Shown one piece after another: positions 5,997-8,707 of a DNA stretch of 8,707 nt. The DNA is from Campylobacteraceae bacterium (lineage in GTDB: Bacteria; Campylobacterota; Campylobacteria; Campylobacterales; Sulfurovaceae), in assembly GCA_027023145.1 (NCBI GenBank), contig JALVWV010000234.1:1-8707 (forward strand), in the 5' to 3' direction. The position numbers and the translations under genes are program-made. Under the pieces are notes generated by a model. The model was not told the origin of the DNA. It made no database searches and worked only from the letters and a program-made list of their open reading frames with translations. Numbering within the stretch: the first letter of the stretch is position 1; every line of letters starts with the position of its first letter.

Positions 5997-6033
5997 GCAG
6001 GGCTTCAGCCCTGCACAACGGGACTGAAGTCCC
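5997..6033. repeat. REP-like hairpin pair, possible terminator for nuoN or miaA
   Basis: Hairpin 1 is GCAGGGCT/AGCCCTGC (5997-6004 with 6007-6014). Hairpin 2 is GGGACT/AGTCCC (6020-6025 with 6028-6033). The two are also near-inverted copies of each other, GCAGGG-CTTCAG against CTGAAG-T-CCCTGC, so the whole block can refold as one long stem. On the minus strand GGAG (6039-6036) stands 2 nt before hairpin 2, like the foot tetranucleotide of REP sequences. The block begins 30 nt past the nuoN stop and could end or protect both convergent transcripts, but there is no T-run, so a classical intrinsic terminator is not supported. Confidence 0.6.
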
Positions 6034-6062
6034 TGCTCCTGATTGAAACAATAGCCACCGTG

Positions 6063-7553
6063 TTAATAACCGCTCGCACCGATGAGATATGTAATGTAGT
6101 GCATCAACGGCTGCACGTAGAAGATCGAAGCAACGGTCGCAAAGACGGCGATACCAATCACAATCTCAAGCGCAAGAGAGCGGTTGTTGTAGACCGTTCG
6201 TGCCCGATCCGCTGCCGGCATGAGGAACATATAGACAATCAGTTTCAAATAGTAATAAGCGGCAATGGCACTGTTAAGCCCCATGATGATCGCCAGCCAG
6301 ATGTAGCCAGCATCCACTGTCGCACTGATGACATACATTTTACCCCAGAAGAGACTGAAGGGGGGTACCCCGGTCAGCGAGAGCATGAAGATCGCCATGA
6401 TCACGGCGGCGACCGGCTCGATGTGGATCATCCCGGCAAATTTTACGTAAGGGTGGTGGTAGCGGGCATGGTGTGTCTTGTCTTTGTGACGACTGATCCA
6501 GAGCAAGGTGAAGGCGCCGAGATTTGTAAAGAGGAACAGCGTGTAGTAGAGGAAAATACTGCTGTTGGCCTTGGTGGTATCGAGGGCAATAGCTGCCATG
6601 ACAAATCCGGCATGGGAGATGGAACTGTACGCCAGCATCCGCTTGACATCATCCTGCACCAGTGCCATCATGTTGGAGAGGGTCATGGTGATGACCGCCA
6701 TGGCAATCACGACGTTACGTACGGTCTCAACCCCCAGATCGATGTACATCCCCAAGACACGAACGGCGACAATCATCATTGCAATTTTGGGAACGATCGA
6801 CATGTATCCGGCCATAGGTGCTGCTGCCCCTTCATAGACATCCGGCGTCCATGTGTGGAAAGGGAAGAGGGAGACTTTGAACCCGATCGCTACGATCAAC
6901 ATCATGGCACCTCCGATGATGGGTACCATCATCCCTGGTTCCCCCATCCGCTCCTGAAGCACTTTGGCAATGTCGTACAGTTCGACCGAGCCTGTCACGG
7001 CATAAATCACGGCAGAACCCATGACGAAGAATCCGGCAGCCAATGCTCCCATGGTAAAATACTTGATAGCCGCTTCATGGGAGCCGACGGTGTTGTGAAG
7101 CGCAATCATGGTGTAGAGAGCCAGTGACGCCGTCTCCAGCCCTACAAAGATCATGATGAGGTTGTCCGAGGCGACCATGAACTGAAAGCCGGCGATCATA
7201 AACAGGAAGAGCGCAAAATATTCGGGATACGAATACTCATGAAACCTCTTGGAGGTAAGTGCCAGCGGGATGAACAGCATCGAAGCGATGAGGATCAGCA
7301 ATTCCCCGAGAATAGTCACCCCGTCGATCATAATCACGTTGAAAAAGCCCCGTTCGTTCAGGGTCAACCCGAGGGTTGCTCCCATGTCCACAAACAAAAC
7401 CAGAATAGTCAAAATGACGTAGAGGGTCTTGTCGAGGTCTTTTTTGACCAGATCAATGATCAGGATACCGAGGGCACCGGCAATGGCAATGAGCATCGGT
7501 GAAAGCGTGATAAAATTCAACGAGGCCAAATTGACTGAGATAGGCGCTAACAT
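6063..7553 (-). CDS. nuoN: NADH-quinone oxidoreductase subunit N
   Basis: This is an antiporter-like membrane subunit of complex I that forms one proton channel of the membrane arm. Its 496 residues are close to the usual length (E. coli about 485), with about 14 hydrophobic helices. The charged channel residues known from E. coli NuoN (E133, K158, K217, K247, K395) have clear counterparts at E140 (VGLETASL), K164 (AAIKYF), K226 (GFKVSLFPFHTWTPDVYEG), K256 (VPKIAMM) and K405 (FWGKMYV). The discontinuous-helix signature DDVKRMLAYSSISHAG is at 301-316. The ATG overlaps the nuoM stop codon as TAATG and has AAAGGAGG 7 nt upstream, inside the end of nuoM. It is the last nuo gene, as in standard nuoA-N order, and is followed by a REP-like hairpin pair. 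Confidence 0.96.
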   Translation of the reverse strand: MLAPISVNLASLNFITLSPMLIAIAGALGILIIDLVKKDLDKTLYVILTILVLFVDMGATLGLTLNERGFFNVIMIDGVTILGELLILIASMLFIPLALTSKRFHEYSYPEYFALFLFMIAGFQFMVASDNLIMIFVGLETASLALYTMIALHNTVGSHEAAIKYFTMGALAAGFFVMGSAVIYAVTGSVELYDIAKVLQERMGEPGMMVPIIGGAMMLIVAIGFKVSLFPFHTWTPDVYEGAAAPMAGYMSIVPKIAMMIVAVRVLGMYIDLGVETVRNVVIAMAVITMTLSNMMALVQDDVKRMLAYSSISHAGFVMAAIALDTTKANSSIFLYYTLFLFTNLGAFTLLWISRHKDKTHHARYHHPYVKFAGMIHIEPVAAVIMAIFMLSLTGVPPFSLFWGKMYVISATVDAGYIWLAIIMGLNSAIAAYYYLKLIVYMFLMPAADRARTVYNNRSLALEIVIGIAVFATVASIFYVQPLMHYITYLIGASGY

Positions 7554-8707
7554 TACTGTGCCTCCTTTGTTCTTTTGCTGACGACAATGGTGTTTTTAGC
7601 CTCAGGGGTCTGGGCTTTTTCGTGCATGAAGCTCACCAGTGCTTTAACACTGTTGTCGATCGGTTGCAGGATCGGTCTGGGATAGACACCCAGCCAGATG
7701 ACGATCGCTACCAGCGGAATGAGTGCAGTCAACTCTTTGGCATCGAGATCCTTGAGTGCTTTGTTGGCTTCGTGGGTGACGGGGCCAAAGAAAGAGCGCT
7801 TGTAGAGGCTCAGCATGTAGACTGCACCGAAGATGATCGACGTACCCCCGATCGCCGTCATGACGGGAGAGATTTTGAAGAATCCAGCCAACGAGAGATA
7901 CTCCCCGACGAAGCCCATGGTCAACGGCAAGCCGACCGAGGCCATCAACATCACCCCGAAAATCAACGCGTAATTGGGCATGACCGATGCCAGACCACCG
8001 AATTCACTCATCAATTTGGTGTGCCGTCGATCATAAATCACGCCAACGAGAAGGAAGAGTGCCCCGGAAACGATCCCGTGGGAGAGCATGAAAAAGACCG
8101 ATCCGCTGATCCCCTCGGCGTTCATGGCAAAGATACCGAGCATGATCACCCCCATGTGGGAAACCGACGAGTAGGCGATCACCTGTTTCATATCCTTCTG
8201 CGCGTACGCCACCATCGCCGTGTAGACGATCATGATCAGAGCCAGGATCGCTACGGGCGTGATGTACATCACCGAAGCATCCGGAAACATCGGGAGGGAA
8301 AACCGGACAAAACCGTAGGTTCCCATCTTAAGCAGAACTGCCGCCAGAATCACCGAACCAACGGTCGGTGCCTGACCGTGCGCATACGGCAGCCAGGTAT
8401 GGAACGGAAACATTGGGACTTTAATCGCAAAGCCAAGGAAGAAGGCCCAGAAAAGCCACTTCTGGACTGAGATTGGGAGCACTAGACTATACCAGTCGGT
8501 CAGGGCAAAACTCCAGCTGCCGGTCACAGACTGGTAGACATACGCTACGTACAGCATCCCCACCAGCATGATCAACGACCCGGCAAAGGTGTAGAGGAAA
8601 AACTTGACCGCCGCATAGAGGCGCTTTTCTCCCCCCCAGGCACCGATAATGTACAGCATCGGTACCAGCGAAAACTCCCAGAAAAGGTAGAAGATCACGG
8701 CATCGAG
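7553..8707 (-). CDS. nuoM: NADH-quinone oxidoreductase subunit M, C-terminal part
   Basis: This is a second antiporter-like proton-channel subunit of complex I, lying next to NuoN in the membrane arm. The last 384 codons are visible, starting L-D-A-V-I-F-Y at the right edge; roughly the first 110-120 residues of a protein of about 500 are missing. In visible numbering, E11 (YLFWEFSLVPM) matches the family channel glutamate (E. coli E144). K96 (AIKVPMFPFHTWLPYAHGQAP) and K127 (LLKMGTYGF) are 31 residues apart, the same distance as E. coli K234 and K265. AYSSVSHMGVIML is the discontinuous-helix signature, and GFVGEYL carries a conserved glutamate (E269) near where E. coli has E407. AHGQAPTVGS distinguishes NuoM from NuoN and NuoL. 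GTG 8698 is an internal codon, not a start. The stop TAA overlaps the nuoN ATG by 1 nt. Confidence 0.96.
   Translation of the reverse strand, partial: LDAVIFYLFWEFSLVPMLYIIGAWGGEKRLYAAVKFFLYTFAGSLIMLVGMLYVAYVYQSVTGSWSFALTDWYSLVLPISVQKWLFWAFFLGFAIKVPMFPFHTWLPYAHGQAPTVGSVILAAVLLKMGTYGFVRFSLPMFPDASVMYITPVAILALIMIVYTAMVAYAQKDMKQVIAYSSVSHMGVIMLGIFAMNAEGISGSVFFMLSHGIVSGALFLLVGVIYDRRHTKLMSEFGGLASVMPNYALIFGVMLMASVGLPLTMGFVGEYLSLAGFFKISPVMTAIGGTSIIFGAVYMLSLYKRSFFGPVTHEANKALKDLDAKELTALIPLVAIVIWLGVYPRPILQPIDNSVKALVSFMHEKAQTPEAKNTIVVSKRTKEAQ
7561..7568 (-). promoter_or_regulatory. nuoN ribosome binding site within the nuoM coding end
   Basis: AAAGGAGG on the minus strand lies within the last codons of nuoM, 7 nt before the nuoN ATG. 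With the TAATG overlap it indicates tightly coupled translation of the two subunits. Confidence 0.8.

Larger units (their letters stand above)
5699..6062. other. Convergent intergenic region, 364 bp, miaA to nuoN
   Basis: No credible protein gene is present. It holds the interior and right arm of the inverted-repeat element (to 5960), then a short spacer, then a REP-like hairpin pair at 5997-6033 close to the nuoN stop codon. An open plus-strand frame from GTG 5744 to 5995 exists but shows no domain and ends across the right arm. TTGACT at 5870-5875 resembles a -35 box without a well-spaced -10. No tRNA, rRNA or CRISPR pattern is seen. Confidence 0.7.

Noticed and set aside
5964..7127. 387-codon open frame on the plus strand
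   Set aside because: It is antisense to nuoN, rich in His/Asp/Gly as expected from the complement of a membrane-protein gene, starts inside the repeat region and shows no domain. nuoN has all its channel residues.
7622..8470. 282-codon open frame on the plus strand
   Set aside because: It is antisense to nuoM and made of low-complexity charged residues; a shadow of the real gene.

Overview
The window looks like a chromosomal segment from a member of the Campylobacterota (Epsilonproteobacteria), probably of the free-living Sulfurovum/Sulfuricurvum/Sulfurimonas kind. The clues are the protein families and their style: a MiaA with the FNRSQF ending of its nucleic-acid-binding motif, a UbiA-type prenyltransferase likely serving futalosine-pathway menaquinone synthesis, an HQWRQPL-type sensor kinase, and the end of a nuo (complex I) operon. 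The genus is inference; nothing here proves it.

Layout. (1) Positions 1-4691 carry a minus-strand gene train. In transcription order it is a REC / degenerate GGDEF / EAL response regulator (3024-4691), a Cache-like membrane histidine kinase (1166-3031, 8-bp overlap), pssA (596-1156, 9-bp gap, with its ribosome site overlapping the kinase stop codon), a 114-bp gap full of hairpins and short repeats, and a UbiA/MqnP-like prenyltransferase that starts at GTG 481 and runs off the left edge. (2) Positions 4692-4771 form a short divergent intergenic region. (3) miaA lies on the plus strand at 4772-5698. (4) Positions 5699-6062 are a 364-bp gap between convergent genes. It is built of inverted repeats: a 34-bp near-perfect inverted repeat (32/34) whose left arm is the last 11 codons and stop of miaA, nested smaller inverted repeats between the arms, and a REP-like hairpin pair just past nuoN. 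(5) Positions 6063-8707 hold nuoN and the C-terminal part of nuoM on the minus strand, joined by a TAATG stop/start overlap and representing the distal end of a nuo operon.

How the genes work together. nuoM and nuoN encode proton-pumping membrane subunits of complex I, which reduces a quinone; the left-edge prenyltransferase probably helps make that quinone. pssA makes phosphatidylserine, the precursor of phosphatidylethanolamine in the same membrane. The kinase and regulator form a complete two-component pathway whose output is most likely c-di-GMP hydrolysis, since the EAL catalytic residues are kept while the GGDEF signature has decayed to GFDSF. miaA modifies A37 of tRNAs and is a housekeeping gene.

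No entirely new protein system is visible; every gene belongs to a known family. The most unusual signals are in non-coding DNA: the inverted-repeat element that supplies the end of miaA, the two REP-like palindrome clusters, and the heptanucleotide repeat directly after pssA.
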